The notes beneath the pieces are model-generated. The model saw nothing but the letters and a program-made list of their open reading frames with translations. It was not told the DNA's origin and made no database searches. The position numbers and the translations under genes were made by a program. A stretch of DNA of 53,569 nt from an uncultured Bacilli bacterium (GTDB taxonomy: Bacteria > Bacillota_I > Bacilli_A > RF39 > UBA660), in NCBI GenBank assembly GCA_947589675.1, contig CANQCI010000005.1:1-53569 (forward strand), given 5' to 3'. Below, one piece after another: positions 1 through 9,019 of the stretch (position 1 is the stretch's first letter; each line of letters starts with the position of its first letter).

Positions 1-22
1 ATCAAATTGTTATAATATGAAA

Positions 23-49
23 AAAAGTAAGTAACCCTTACTTATTTTT
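23..49 (+). terminator. Rho-independent terminator
   Basis: An A-run is followed by a 7-bp stem (25-31 with 37-43, AAGTAAG/CTTACTT), a 5-base loop and then ATTTTT. It probably ends a gene lying to the left of the window. The flanking A-run means it could also work for the opposite strand. Confidence 0.7.
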
Positions 50-102
50 CAGTGCCCTTGACTGAACTGTAACTTATCGAGTAGATTGGGCTCAAAAAAT
101 AT

Positions 103-132
103 TTGACAAACTAATTAGCATTATGATACAAT
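103..132 (+). promoter_or_regulatory. Sigma-A type promoter
   Basis: TTGACA at 103-108 and TACAAT at 127-132, 18 bases apart. Transcription would start near 139, which rules out the ATG at 123 as a start and supports the ATG at 159. Confidence 0.7.
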
Positions 133-158
133 TATCTCTTCGGTTAGGAGGGATAGAT

Positions 159-707
159 ATGAAAGAATATAACCAAGAAGTCAAATATTTTTTAGCATTA
201 GAAAGAATGCCTGGGGATTATAAGTTTATTAATATTAATGATTTAAATTTAGGTTGTAACCCACATAGCTTAGCCGAAATAGATGCCTTTACTATGCAAT
301 ATAGTAAAAATGATTTGTTAGAAGCTATTAAAAAAGTTAATATAGTTGAACCTGATTATTTAGAAGGTAATTTAGTTATTCAAGATAATATGAAACATAA
401 AAGTTTACCAGTTATTGATAAAGAATTATTAGGTAACTTTCAAGTTGGCGAATTTTTTCAAGAAAGAATTACAAATAAGATGTTAATGAATAATATTAAT
501 TATAAATTTAGTATTCTCATTAAAGATAATATGTTAGTTAATGATTTTAAAATATGTGTAAAAATGGGGAATATTCGGGGAATATTAGAAACTATTTTTA
601 AAGTTGAATATAGTCTACAAAGAAAGTTTATGCTCTATTTGTTAGATTTATATCATAAAGATTTAAATAAAGAAGTAACTCAGAATTTAGTGCGGGATAA
701 AAATTAA
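159..707 (+). CDS. Hypothetical protein, 182 aa
   Basis: The start is placed at the ATG at 159 because AGGAGG lies at 146-151, and because the upstream in-frame ATG at 123 falls inside the promoter. The product is a soluble, charged protein with no signal peptide or membrane segment and no motif I recognise. Codon use matches the neighbours. It stands alone between its own promoter and a terminator directly behind the stop, so it is a single-gene transcript. Function unknown; I can make no family assignment from reading alone. Confidence 0.75.
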   Translation: MKEYNQEVKYFLALERMPGDYKFININDLNLGCNPHSLAEIDAFTMQYSKNDLLEAIKKVNIVEPDYLEGNLVIQDNMKHKSLPVIDKELLGNFQVGEFFQERITNKMLMNNINYKFSILIKDNMLVNDFKICVKMGNIRGILETIFKVEYSLQRKFMLYLLDLYHKDLNKEVTQNLVRDKN

Positions 708-708
708 A

Positions 709-740
709 GTGTTTATATTAAATAATATAGACATTTTTTT
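709..740 (+). terminator. Rho-independent terminator
   Basis: An A/T-rich stem (about 710-719 with 724-733, one G-U pair) is followed by seven T. It ends the hypothetical gene before it. Confidence 0.7.
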
Positions 741-795
741 ATGTAAAATTATCGTTAATTTAATTTAAAAAAAATATTTTTTAAAAAAATTAATA

Positions 796-801
796 TATAA
801 T
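796..801 (+). promoter_or_regulatory. Possible -10 element
   Basis: TATAAT at 796-801 in a very A/T-rich stretch, about 20 bases before the transporter start. No good -35 is visible. Confidence 0.35.
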
Positions 802-823
802 AGAAATAGATGAGGTGGGAAGA

Positions 824-1990
824 GTGCTAGGGAGAAAAAAAATCGATAATAATGGGATTAATGAAATTATTAATTTAAGTAAAAATATTTTAAAACTATT
901 ATTTATTGTTTTAATTATTGGGATTATTTTATGTACAGTTATTATATGCCAAAGATTAGGTATATTTGTTTTTATTGGCAATATTTTAAGCGTTTTATCC
1001 CCTTTATTTTTAGGTTTTGTTATTGCTTGGCTATTTTCACCCTTAGTAAATAGACTTACGAAAAGAGGATTTCCGAGAATACTTTCATCGATTATTGTTT
1101 ATCTGGCTTTTATCACTTTCTTATTAGTATTCTTTAAAATATTTATCCCAGTTTTATATGAACAACTAAATGAATTATTAAAAACTTTGCCTAATATTTT
1201 AGATAAGATTAATAATTTTATTGATGGAATCTTTGATAAGATTAGTATCAATGGGGTTGATATTAAAGGAATAGAAGAAAATGTTATGAACTCCATTAAT
1301 GAATATGGAGCTAATTTATCTAGTAACTTACCTAATTTAATTGTAACTGGCTTAAGTGGCATTATTTCGGGGCTAGGAACTATTTTATTTAGTTTAATTA
1401 TTGGTTTATATATGTTATTTGATTTTGATAATGTTTCCATTCATTTTTTAAAGTTAATCCCTAAAAGACATCAAGTTGAAGCGGCAACTTTACTCGAAAA
1501 CATCGGAGTTGAAGTTCGCAAATGTGTAAATGGAACATTCTTAATTGCTTGTATGGTCTTTATTTGTGATACGGTTGGTTTTTCTCTTGTGGGTTTAAAT
1601 GGGGCTTTACTATTTGGTTTATTCTGTGGAATTACCGATTTAATCCCTTATATTGGCCCATATCTTGGAACATTTGTTGCTACTGTTGTCGGCCTAACTC
1701 AAAGCCCTATTACGGGGATTGCCGTTTTAGTTATTGCCATTATTGTCCAAATGATTGAAAGTTATATTTTACAACCAATTGTAATGAGTAAAGCTACTAA
1801 TCTACATCCAGTTACTATTATTTGTGGTTTATTACTTTTTGGTTATTTCTTCGGAATTATAGGAATGATTGTAGCAGCTCCAATTATGTCAATATTTAAA
1901 GTCATTTGGCGGTTCTTTGATGATAAATATGATTTCTTTGGCGATAATGAAGAGATTATTAATAATGATAATACATTAAAAGAAAATTAA
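824..1990 (+). CDS. AI-2E family (UPF0118) transporter
   Basis: Integral membrane protein of the AI-2E exporter/permease family, which includes B. subtilis YtvI-like proteins and Na+/H+ antiporter members. The substrate is not predictable. Two N-terminal membrane segments are followed by a soluble region (about 110-190), then several more segments. The family's signature DLIPYIGP-type loop lies near residues 280-287, and the conserved IVAAP stretch is near the C-terminus. The start is taken as GTG at 824 because GAGGTGG sits just upstream at 812-818; an in-frame GTG at 815 lies inside that ribosome site. Length (388 aa) is normal for the family. It stands alone. Confidence 0.9.
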   Translation: MLGRKKIDNNGINEIINLSKNILKLLFIVLIIGIILCTVIICQRLGIFVFIGNILSVLSPLFLGFVIAWLFSPLVNRLTKRGFPRILSSIIVYLAFITFLLVFFKIFIPVLYEQLNELLKTLPNILDKINNFIDGIFDKISINGVDIKGIEENVMNSINEYGANLSSNLPNLIVTGLSGIISGLGTILFSLIIGLYMLFDFDNVSIHFLKLIPKRHQVEAATLLENIGVEVRKCVNGTFLIACMVFICDTVGFSLVGLNGALLFGLFCGITDLIPYIGPYLGTFVATVVGLTQSPITGIAVLVIAIIVQMIESYILQPIVMSKATNLHPVTIICGLLLFGYFFGIIGMIVAAPIMSIFKVIWRFFDDKYDFFGDNEEIINNDNTLKEN

Positions 1991-2045
1991 GTTTTTTAAT
2001 AGCTATCCTAATTTTGCTTAACTTTATTATGGGAGGTAAATAGAT

Positions 2046-5018
2046 ATGGCAATGAATGAAAAAAAAGTTGGCATAAAAAAGAATAATAAGTTAATGATAA
2101 TAGCCTTGCTAATCCTTTTACTTGCCGTAAGTGGAGCGACCTATGCTTATTTTATCGCTCAAAAAGGGACAGGCGGTAGTTCCCAAATTGAAGTTGGAGC
2201 GGGTACCACTGATTTGTTATCATTTACAAATGGCAATAAAATAAATATCGTCGCTAATCAAGATAATTTTAAAAAAGGGGATAATAGCATCACGGAAAAA
2301 TCAAGTGTTACAGCGACGCTTACTCCCAATAATACCACTAATATAGCTCATGATACTTATAATGTATATTTGATTATAGAAAATAATGATTTAGAATATA
2401 CTACGAGTGATTTAAAACCGGAATTAGTATTAAAAGTAATTAATCCTTTGGGTGAAGAAGTAATTGACATGAAAGGATTTAATTATATTGAAAATCAAGG
2501 ATTTGATATAACTAATAAAAAAAGAGCCGCTTATCCCTTAATAAAAGGTTATGAAATAGATGCTGATGGTAAAGCTCAAGTAGATGAATGGCAAATTGAA
2601 GTTACTTTGGTAAACTTGGAAAGTGATCAATTTGTTAATACAGGAAAAACTTTCACGGGAAGTATTTTAATTACCTCGAAAGATGTAGATACTTATGATT
2701 TAACTGAGATAAAAAGTATGGTCTCAACAACGACTTATAATAGTGTTAATGCTAGTTTAGAGTTAGATGAGGGAACAAATACAATTGATAAATATTATTA
2801 TGCAATTACGGAAACTGATGAAGAGCCAATAGCTTTAGCTCTGACGAGTGTAGCTGATGCCTTAAGTTATAGTTATCATGAAAGTGATGAGGCTACTTAT
2901 GAATTTACGACTACTGATGATGGAGAAAAATTAAAACCCAATCAAAATTATAAAATATTTAGTTATGCTAAAGATATTGAGGGATATCAAAGTAATATTT
3001 ATGAAACAATTGTTACGACTGATAATTATGAAATACCAGTGATAAATGAAGTAACTTATAGTGTTACACCTAATAGTATTACTTTAAATGTTCGGGCAAC
3101 ACCAAAATCTGCTTCCATAATAAAATATCAATTTAGTCAAAATAATGGGGAAGATTGGCAAGATTTTAATGGGACAACTTATACTTTTAATGATTTAGAC
3201 GAGGCAACAGTCTACGAAATTGCGGTAAGAGCTATTGATGAAGAAGAAAATCCATCTAATCAGTGGCATGAAAGTATAACTACGGGAAAATTTGGTTCAA
3301 TAGATTTTCCTTATGAAGTAAGTAAGATTGAGGATTTAGTGGAATTAAGTAAAAATGTGAGTGCCGGAAAAACATATGCGGGGGAATATTTTAAACTTCA
3401 AAATAATTTGGATTTTCAAAATGCTAGTGATTATAATGACTCCACCACTACTTTATATGGAGATATAAATAATAATAGCCAGGATGAGCCTTTAATAAAA
3501 GAATTAACAACTGGAAGTGGTTTTAAACCAATCGGTAGAAGACTGGGGACAATTTTTCAAGGTAATTTTGATGGCAATAATTTTGCAATAAAAAATTTAT
3601 ATATTAATAATAGTACTTTGAATAATGATGATTTTGGACTATTTGGAACTGTTAAAGGAAGTATAATAAGTAATTTAACGGTAACTGGTAATATTCATAC
3701 AACAAAAAATGGTAATATTGGGGGAATTGCTGGGAGTTGTTATGCTTCGACATTTACAAATGTGCAATTTGGCTTAAAGGAAGAAAGTAGCTCAAATAAA
3801 AGCAAGGTTACAAGTGATACAAATGGTTATAGTGTGGGAGGAATTATCGGAACTTTTGGTGAGGATACCAATGGTCTAAATACTTCCACTTTAACTAATG
3901 TCAAAAATTATGGTAATATATCTAATGGAGCAAATGTAGGCGGAATAGCAGGCTATGTTTCTGCTAATACCACAGTAAATATGGATAATTGCCATAATTA
4001 TGAACTTGTGAGTAGTGTGAGAGGATATCGAATAGGCGGTATAGTTGGAATAAATTATGGAAATTTAAATATAAGTAATTCATCTAATGAAACTAATATT
4101 ACTGCGAATATCCCTAATACGACTTTAAGAATGGGTGGATTAATTGGACAAAATAATGGCATTTTTACTATCAAAAATAGTCATAACACTGGTGATATAG
4201 TTAATGAAAATCAAACTTACGAACTTACAGATACTGTAACAGCCTTTGATTTGAATTTAGGCGGAATTATAGGCGTAAATTATGCTGCTGATGCTGAAAA
4301 AATAATTAATACCTACAATACAGGCGATATTATTAGGTGTACAAGAGGCGGCGGTATGATTGGCTATAACGGGAATGGAACTAACATAACGATAGATAAA
4401 GCCTATAATACTGGAAATATAACTAACATTGAGCGAACATGGGGGAATGCTTTTAATCTTGGGGGTATAATAGGTTATGTCCAAACAGATTCGAAAGCAT
4501 ATGTCTTAAATTCTTATAATACTGGTAATATTTCTGGTAATAAATCTTATGCCGGTGGTCTAGTGGGATTTGCTAATGTTTTTGCGGTTTTACTTAATTC
4601 TTATAATACTGGTAATGTAACTAAAACTAGTGGTGTTAGCGGTGGTGTAATTAGCTTTAGTGGAACAGGTTATGTAAATAATGTCTATAACTTAGGAACT
4701 ATTACTGGTTCCAGTGGTTCTTATGCTATTGGTAATTATCCTAACTATGATGCTAATAATATGCTTATAAAAAATGCTTATTATCTAAATACAGCTCCAG
4801 TTGGAAGTGGAGTAGCAAGTAATGTTACTACTAGTCTTAGTGATAATCAAATGAAAGGTAAAGAATTAATTAGTAATAAAAAGTTTGTAGATATATTAAA
4901 TAGTAATATTACTAGTGCGACTACCGAAATGAAAAGTAAATATCCAGAATTAAGTGAATATACATTAAGTAAATGGACAACAGGATCAGATGGCTATCCA
5001 ATTTTAATAAATAAATAA
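2046..5018 (+). CDS. TasA-like leader, Fn3-like and GLUG-repeat surface protein
   Basis: A 990-residue exported protein. Residues 15-37 form a hydrophobic signal ending in GATYAYF, the mark of SipW-dependent TasA/camelysin-type proteins. A TasA-like beta domain follows (about 40-220), then two fibronectin-III-like segments (about 220-420, the second with NEVTYSVTPNSITLNV). A long array of Gly-Gly-Ile-Ile/Ala-Gly repeats of the GLUG type fills about 480-930; such repeats build beta-solenoids in adhesins. The C-terminus ends in a conserved-looking W...SDGYPIL motif. There is no LPxTG sorting signal or C-terminal membrane helix, so it may be secreted or held non-covalently. GGGAGG precedes the ATG. 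A shorter, broken relative lies at 45880-46308, and another TasA-leader protein at 46391. Likely an adhesin or matrix protein. Confidence 0.85.
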   Translation: MAMNEKKVGIKKNNKLMIIALLILLLAVSGATYAYFIAQKGTGGSSQIEVGAGTTDLLSFTNGNKINIVANQDNFKKGDNSITEKSSVTATLTPNNTTNIAHDTYNVYLIIENNDLEYTTSDLKPELVLKVINPLGEEVIDMKGFNYIENQGFDITNKKRAAYPLIKGYEIDADGKAQVDEWQIEVTLVNLESDQFVNTGKTFTGSILITSKDVDTYDLTEIKSMVSTTTYNSVNASLELDEGTNTIDKYYYAITETDEEPIALALTSVADALSYSYHESDEATYEFTTTDDGEKLKPNQNYKIFSYAKDIEGYQSNIYETIVTTDNYEIPVINEVTYSVTPNSITLNVRATPKSASIIKYQFSQNNGEDWQDFNGTTYTFNDLDEATVYEIAVRAIDEEENPSNQWHESITTGKFGSIDFPYEVSKIEDLVELSKNVSAGKTYAGEYFKLQNNLDFQNASDYNDSTTTLYGDINNNSQDEPLIKELTTGSGFKPIGRRLGTIFQGNFDGNNFAIKNLYINNSTLNNDDFGLFGTVKGSIISNLTVTGNIHTTKNGNIGGIAGSCYASTFTNVQFGLKEESSSNKSKVTSDTNGYSVGGIIGTFGEDTNGLNTSTLTNVKNYGNISNGANVGGIAGYVSANTTVNMDNCHNYELVSSVRGYRIGGIVGINYGNLNISNSSNETNITANIPNTTLRMGGLIGQNNGIFTIKNSHNTGDIVNENQTYELTDTVTAFDLNLGGIIGVNYAADAEKIINTYNTGDIIRCTRGGGMIGYNGNGTNITIDKAYNTGNITNIERTWGNAFNLGGIIGYVQTDSKAYVLNSYNTGNISGNKSYAGGLVGFANVFAVLLNSYNTGNVTKTSGVSGGVISFSGTGYVNNVYNLGTITGSSGSYAIGNYPNYDANNMLIKNAYYLNTAPVGSGVASNVTTSLSDNQMKGKELISNKKFVDILNSNITSATTEMKSKYPELSEYTLSKWTTGSDGYPILINK

Positions 5019-5023
5019 ATAAA

Positions 5024-5063
5024 TAAAAACTAGTAAAGTTATAATTAAACTTATTAGTTTTTT
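5024..5063 (+). terminator. Rho-independent terminator
   Basis: AAACTAGTAAAGTT pairs imperfectly with AACTTATTAGTTT, followed by a run of T. It ends the GLUG protein gene. Confidence 0.65.
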
Positions 5064-5109
5064 TGCTTTTCAAAAAAAGTGCAACGGTTCAGTTTTTTTG
5101 GAAAATATA

Positions 5110-5138
5110 TTGCTTGTTGTGATTATTTAAGTTAAAAT
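5110..5138 (+). promoter_or_regulatory. Sigma-A type promoter
   Basis: TTGCTT at 5110-5115 and TAAAAT at 5133-5138 with a 17-base spacer, directly upstream of the ATPase gene. Confidence 0.6.
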
Positions 5139-5161
5139 ATAGATATGGAGGGAGATATAAA

Positions 5162-6412
5162 ATGGAAATAAAACGGGATTATTACTTAAATAGACTTATT
5201 GAATCTAAAAATGATGGACTTATTAAAGTTGTAACAGGTATTCGTCGTTGTGGTAAGTCTTATTTACTTAATACTTTATTTTACAAATATCTTTTAGAAA
5301 ATAATGTTAAAAAAGATCATATTATAAAAGTAGCTTTAGATGATACTGATAGTGAAGAATTATTAATTGCTAAAAATTTAAGTAAATATCTTAAAGATAA
5401 AATAAAGGATGATGATTCTTATTATCTTATTCTTGATGAAATCCAATTAGTAAATAATTTTGAAGGATTATTAAATGGGCTTTTAAGAATAAACAATATT
5501 GATATATATGTAACAGGAAGTAATTCTAAATTTTTATCCTCTGATATTATCACGGAATTTCGAGGACGAGGGGAAGAAATTAGAATATATCCTTTATCTT
5601 ATTATGAATTTATGTCAGTTTATCAAGGTGATAAATTTGATGGCTGGGTTGAGTACATAACTTATGGAGGATTACCATTAGTTTTAACAATGCAAAATGA
5701 TGAAAGAAAAATGGCTTATTTAAAAGACCAACAAAAAAATGTATATATCAATGATGTTATTGAGCGAAATAATATTCAAAATGATGCCGAATTGGTTAGT
5801 TTAGTAGAAATAATTTCTTCAAGCATTGGTTCCCTTGCCAATCCTAAGAAAATTTCTGATACTTTTAAAACAAATGCGGGATTAAATGTTGATTCTAAAG
5901 TAATTAGTCTTTATCTTAAATACTTAGAGGAAGCGTTTTTAATTGAAAAAGCCCAAAGATATGATGTTAAGGGGCGAAAATATATTAGTACTCCTTATAA
6001 GTTTTACTTTAGTGATTTAGGAATAAGAAATTCTTTTATTAATTTTAGACAATATGAAGAAACTCATATAATGGAAAATGTGATATATTTAGAGCTCCGA
6101 AGAAGAGGCTATAACGTTGATGTGGGGGTAGTTGAATTTAGAGAGAAAAAAGATAAAAAACAATTATATAAACAATTAGAAATAGATTTTATTGCTAATA
6201 AAGGAAATAATAAAATTTATATTCAATCTGCCTTTAGTATGCCTAATCAAGAAAAAATTAACCAAGAAGAAAGACCACTTATTAAAGTTAATGATTTTTT
6301 TAAAAAGATTATCATTGTTAAAGATTATATTAAAAGAACAAGGTGGGAAAACGGGATAATTGTTATGAATATATTTGATTTTTTATTAGATTTAAATAGT
6401 TTAGATTATTAA
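5162..6412 (+). CDS. AAA_14/DUF4143 ATP-binding protein
   Basis: P-loop ATPase of the AAA_14 plus DUF4143 type, common in gut bacteria. Walker A (GIRRCGKS) is at residues 26-33 and Walker B (LILDEIQ) near 89-95, followed by a VTGSNS sensor and a RGR arginine motif. The C-terminal half carries the DUF4143 domain, which resembles a restriction-endonuclease-like fold ending in an EIDFIA segment and a lysine-rich tail. The cellular role is not known. GGAGGG precedes the ATG, and the gene has its own promoter. The size of 416 residues is usual for the family, and it looks intact. Confidence 0.9.
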   Translation: MEIKRDYYLNRLIESKNDGLIKVVTGIRRCGKSYLLNTLFYKYLLENNVKKDHIIKVALDDTDSEELLIAKNLSKYLKDKIKDDDSYYLILDEIQLVNNFEGLLNGLLRINNIDIYVTGSNSKFLSSDIITEFRGRGEEIRIYPLSYYEFMSVYQGDKFDGWVEYITYGGLPLVLTMQNDERKMAYLKDQQKNVYINDVIERNNIQNDAELVSLVEIISSSIGSLANPKKISDTFKTNAGLNVDSKVISLYLKYLEEAFLIEKAQRYDVKGRKYISTPYKFYFSDLGIRNSFINFRQYEETHIMENVIYLELRRRGYNVDVGVVEFREKKDKKQLYKQLEIDFIANKGNNKIYIQSAFSMPNQEKINQEERPLIKVNDFFKKIIIVKDYIKRTRWENGIIVMNIFDFLLDLNSLDY

Positions 6413-6463
6413 TTTTTTTGTTAAGTGAGAAACTTTCAGTCCGCATCGCTATATAAAAAATTA

Positions 6464-6492
6464 TTGGCAAAGAGGGAATTTTATGCTAAACT
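6464..6492 (+). promoter_or_regulatory. Probable promoter of the T-box transcript
   Basis: TTGGCA at 6464-6469 and TAAACT at 6487-6492, 17 bases apart, just upstream of the T-box leader. The -10 match is modest. Confidence 0.45.
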
Positions 6493-6498
6493 ATTTTA

Positions 6499-6692
6499 CG
6501 TAATCGTTTGGAAAAAAGAATTTATATAGATTATTTTTTTAAGAGAGTTAGTGGTTGGTGGAAGCTAATAAAAATATTTATATAATGCTACTTTTTAAGA
6601 TTAATCGGTGATGAGTCGTTAAAAATAATAAAGTAAAAAAAAGGATGGTACCGTGCTTTTTGCACTCCTTGGTATTAGTCCTTTTTATTTTT
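6499..6692 (+). promoter_or_regulatory. T-box leader, alanine specifier
   Basis: A tRNA-sensing leader. The apical part of stem I is visible around 6543-6570 (AGAGAGTTAG, the GGTTGGTGGAAG loop, then CTAA). A specifier-loop candidate GCT (alanine) is at 6587-6589. The T-box proper, TGGTACCGTG, starts at 6646; its TGGT can pair with the ACCA end of tRNA-Ala. The competing terminator spans about 6636-6690: AAAAAGGA, TACC and GTGC on one side, GCAC, GGTA and TCCTTTTT on the other. Uncharged tRNA-Ala should therefore favour readthrough into the kinase gene and alaS. Confidence 0.88.
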
Positions 6693-6709
6693 AAGAAAGG
6701 ATGGATTTA

Positions 6710-7243
6710 ATGAAAATATTTGTTGTGGCTGGTAAAGCTGGAAGTGGTAAGGGAGAAGTAGCTAGATTTATAAAAGAATATTATATTTATAAATTTGAAA
6801 ATACCGTTATTACGGAATATAGTAAATATATTAAATCATTTGCTAAAGAAATGACTGATTGGGATGGTACGGAAGAAAGAAAACCTAGAGAATTTTTACA
6901 AAATTTTGGAGTAGAAATAAGAAAAGATGATAAGTATTTTTTTACAAGAAGAATGCTCGAAGATATTAATATATATACATTAAATAATACTGATGTTTTA
7001 GTTATTAGTGACGCAAGAATGCCTGATGAAATTGATGAAATTAAAAAAGAATATCCGGATATGCATAGTATTTATGTCGTAAATCAATTTAAGGAAAGTA
7101 AGCTTACACCTACTGAACAAGCCCATATTACTGAGATTGCTTTAGAAAATTATCCTAATTTTGATTTAACTATAGCTAATGATGGAACATTAGATGATTT
7201 AAAACAAAAAGTATTTACATTTTTAGAAGGGATCGATAAATAA
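6710..7243 (+). CDS. Small P-loop (deoxy)nucleoside monophosphate kinase-like protein
   Basis: A 177-residue P-loop protein. Walker A GKAGSGKG is near residues 8-15, and the ISDARMPDEI segment resembles the substrate or lid part of dNMP and dephospho-CoA kinase relatives. I choose the ATG at 6710 because AAGAAAGG ends 9 bases upstream; the in-frame ATG at 6701 directly abuts that site. It is the first gene behind the alanine T-box and overlaps alaS by one base (TAATG), so it is co-transcribed and probably translationally coupled with alaS. A nucleotide kinase in an alanine-starvation operon is unexpected. The exact substrate cannot be read from the sequence. Confidence 0.75.
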   Translation: MKIFVVAGKAGSGKGEVARFIKEYYIYKFENTVITEYSKYIKSFAKEMTDWDGTEERKPREFLQNFGVEIRKDDKYFFTRRMLEDINIYTLNNTDVLVISDARMPDEIDEIKKEYPDMHSIYVVNQFKESKLTPTEQAHITEIALENYPNFDLTIANDGTLDDLKQKVFTFLEGIDK

Positions 7244-8991
7244 TGAATTTAAAAGATTTATACATAAATTTTTTTGTTAGTAAAGAACATAAACAAATAC
7301 CAAGTGCCCCTTTAGTTCCGGAAAATGACCCATCAGTATTATTTAACACGGCAGGAATGCAACCACTTATTCCTTATTTAATGGGGCAAGCTCATCCCTA
7401 TGGAACAAGACTATGTAATTACCAAAAGTGTTTGCGGACTAATGATTTAGATGAAGTAGGTGATACAACTCATCACACCTTTTTTGAAATGCTTGGGAAT
7501 TGGTCTTTAGGTGATTATTTTAAGGATGAATCAATTAGCTGGAGTTTTGAGTTTTTAACTAAAGTATTAAATATTCCGGTGGAAAGATTGGCAGTTACAG
7601 TTTTTAAGGGTAATGATTTAATTCCTTTTGATGAAGAAAGTTATAATAAATGGTTAAGTTTAGGAATAAAGAAAGAAAGAATAGCTTTAACAGAACAAGA
7701 TAATTTTTGGATTGCGGGGGAAAGTGGACCATGTGGGCCAGATACGGAAATCTTTTACTTTCGAAGTGATGAAGAAATTCCAGAAAAATTTGATCCAGAG
7801 GATAATCGCTGGGTAGAAATTTGGAATAATGTGTTTATGCAATATTATAAAGATGAAAAGCAAAAGATAAGTGAACTTCCCAAAAAGAATGTTGACACTG
7901 GCATGGGGGTAGAACGAACTACTGCGATTCTTGAGGGAGTAAATGATAATTATGCCTCAAGTATTTGGCAAGATATAATTGCCTTGATTGCTAAAATTAG
8001 TGCTAAGCCATATGAAGGTAATGAAAAAAGTATGCGAATTATTGCCGATCATATTAGAACAAGTGTTTTTATTAGTGCCGATTATGCGGGAATTAAACCT
8101 AGTAATACCGATCAAGGATATATTTTAAGAAGATTAATAAGAAGAGCTATTCGTCATGCTAAATCTTTAGGAATTGATATATTTAGTAATTGGGAAGAAG
8201 AAATAGCTAAGTTAATAATTGCTAAATATCAAAAATATTATAAAGAATTAAAAGATAATGAAATGATTGTTTATGAAGTCTTAAAAAATGAAAAGATTAA
8301 ATTTAATCGGACTTTAGAAAAAGGTCTTAAAGAATTTGCTAAAGCTATAAAAGATAAAGAGATGATTGATGATTTAACTGCTTTTCATTTATATGATACT
8401 TATGGTTTTCCAATTGAACTAACGGTAGAATTAGCTGAAGAAAAAGGTTTAAAAGTAGATGTTGATGGCTTTAAAAAAAGATTTAAAGAACACCAAGAAT
8501 TATCAAGGACAGCATCGAGTGGTAAATTTAAAGGTGGGTTAAGTGGTAATGGCGAAGTCGAAACTAAGTATCATACGGCAACTCACTTATTAAATGCGGC
8601 GTTAAAACAAGTAGTTAATAAAGATGTTCATCAAAAGGGAAGTAATATAACTAGTGAACGGATGCGTTTTGATTTTAGTTGTGATCATAAGTTAAGTCCT
8701 GAGGAAATTAAGAAGACTGAGGATTTAGTTAATGAATGGATTAATGAAAAATTAGATGTTAAAGTGGTGGAAATGCCGAAAGAAGAAGCTTTAAAAAGTG
8801 GAGCTGAATGTATGTTTGTGGAAAAATATCCAGATATTGTAACAGTTTATACAATTGGTGATGTTTCTAAAGAACTTTGTGGTGGTCCTCATGTCAAGAA
8901 TACAGGAGAACTTGGGCATTTTAAAATTACGAAAGAAGAAAGTTCTTCGGCTGGTGTTAGAAGAATTAAAGCTATTTTAGAAGAAAAGTAG
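7243..8991 (+). CDS. alaS: Alanyl-tRNA synthetase, C-Ala domain absent
   Basis: Charges tRNA-Ala in the cytoplasm. The class II catalytic core fills the first about 400 residues (motif 2 region around TTHHTFFEMLGNWS; GMGVERT near 220). The editing domain is present with both zinc-binding pairs, His444/His448 and Cys546/His550. The protein then ends at residue 582, whereas most bacterial AlaRS run to about 870 with the DHHA1/C-Ala region. The stop is followed at once by a strong terminator, so this is the natural end and not a frameshift. Short AlaRS forms are known in reduced lineages. The alanine T-box upstream confirms the identity. Confidence 0.95.
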   Translation: MNLKDLYINFFVSKEHKQIPSAPLVPENDPSVLFNTAGMQPLIPYLMGQAHPYGTRLCNYQKCLRTNDLDEVGDTTHHTFFEMLGNWSLGDYFKDESISWSFEFLTKVLNIPVERLAVTVFKGNDLIPFDEESYNKWLSLGIKKERIALTEQDNFWIAGESGPCGPDTEIFYFRSDEEIPEKFDPEDNRWVEIWNNVFMQYYKDEKQKISELPKKNVDTGMGVERTTAILEGVNDNYASSIWQDIIALIAKISAKPYEGNEKSMRIIADHIRTSVFISADYAGIKPSNTDQGYILRRLIRRAIRHAKSLGIDIFSNWEEEIAKLIIAKYQKYYKELKDNEMIVYEVLKNEKIKFNRTLEKGLKEFAKAIKDKEMIDDLTAFHLYDTYGFPIELTVELAEEKGLKVDVDGFKKRFKEHQELSRTASSGKFKGGLSGNGEVETKYHTATHLLNAALKQVVNKDVHQKGSNITSERMRFDFSCDHKLSPEEIKKTEDLVNEWINEKLDVKVVEMPKEEALKSGAECMFVEKYPDIVTVYTIGDVSKELCGGPHVKNTGELGHFKITKEESSSAGVRRIKAILEEK

Positions 8992-9019
8992 AAAAGATTA
9001 GGATTTCTTTTCTACTTTT
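8984..9019. terminator. Bidirectional terminator between alaS and the XRE gene
   Basis: A perfect 14-bp stem (8984-8997 with 9006-9019) is flanked by A and T runs. It overlaps the stop codons of both convergent genes and can stop transcription from either side. Confidence 0.85.
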
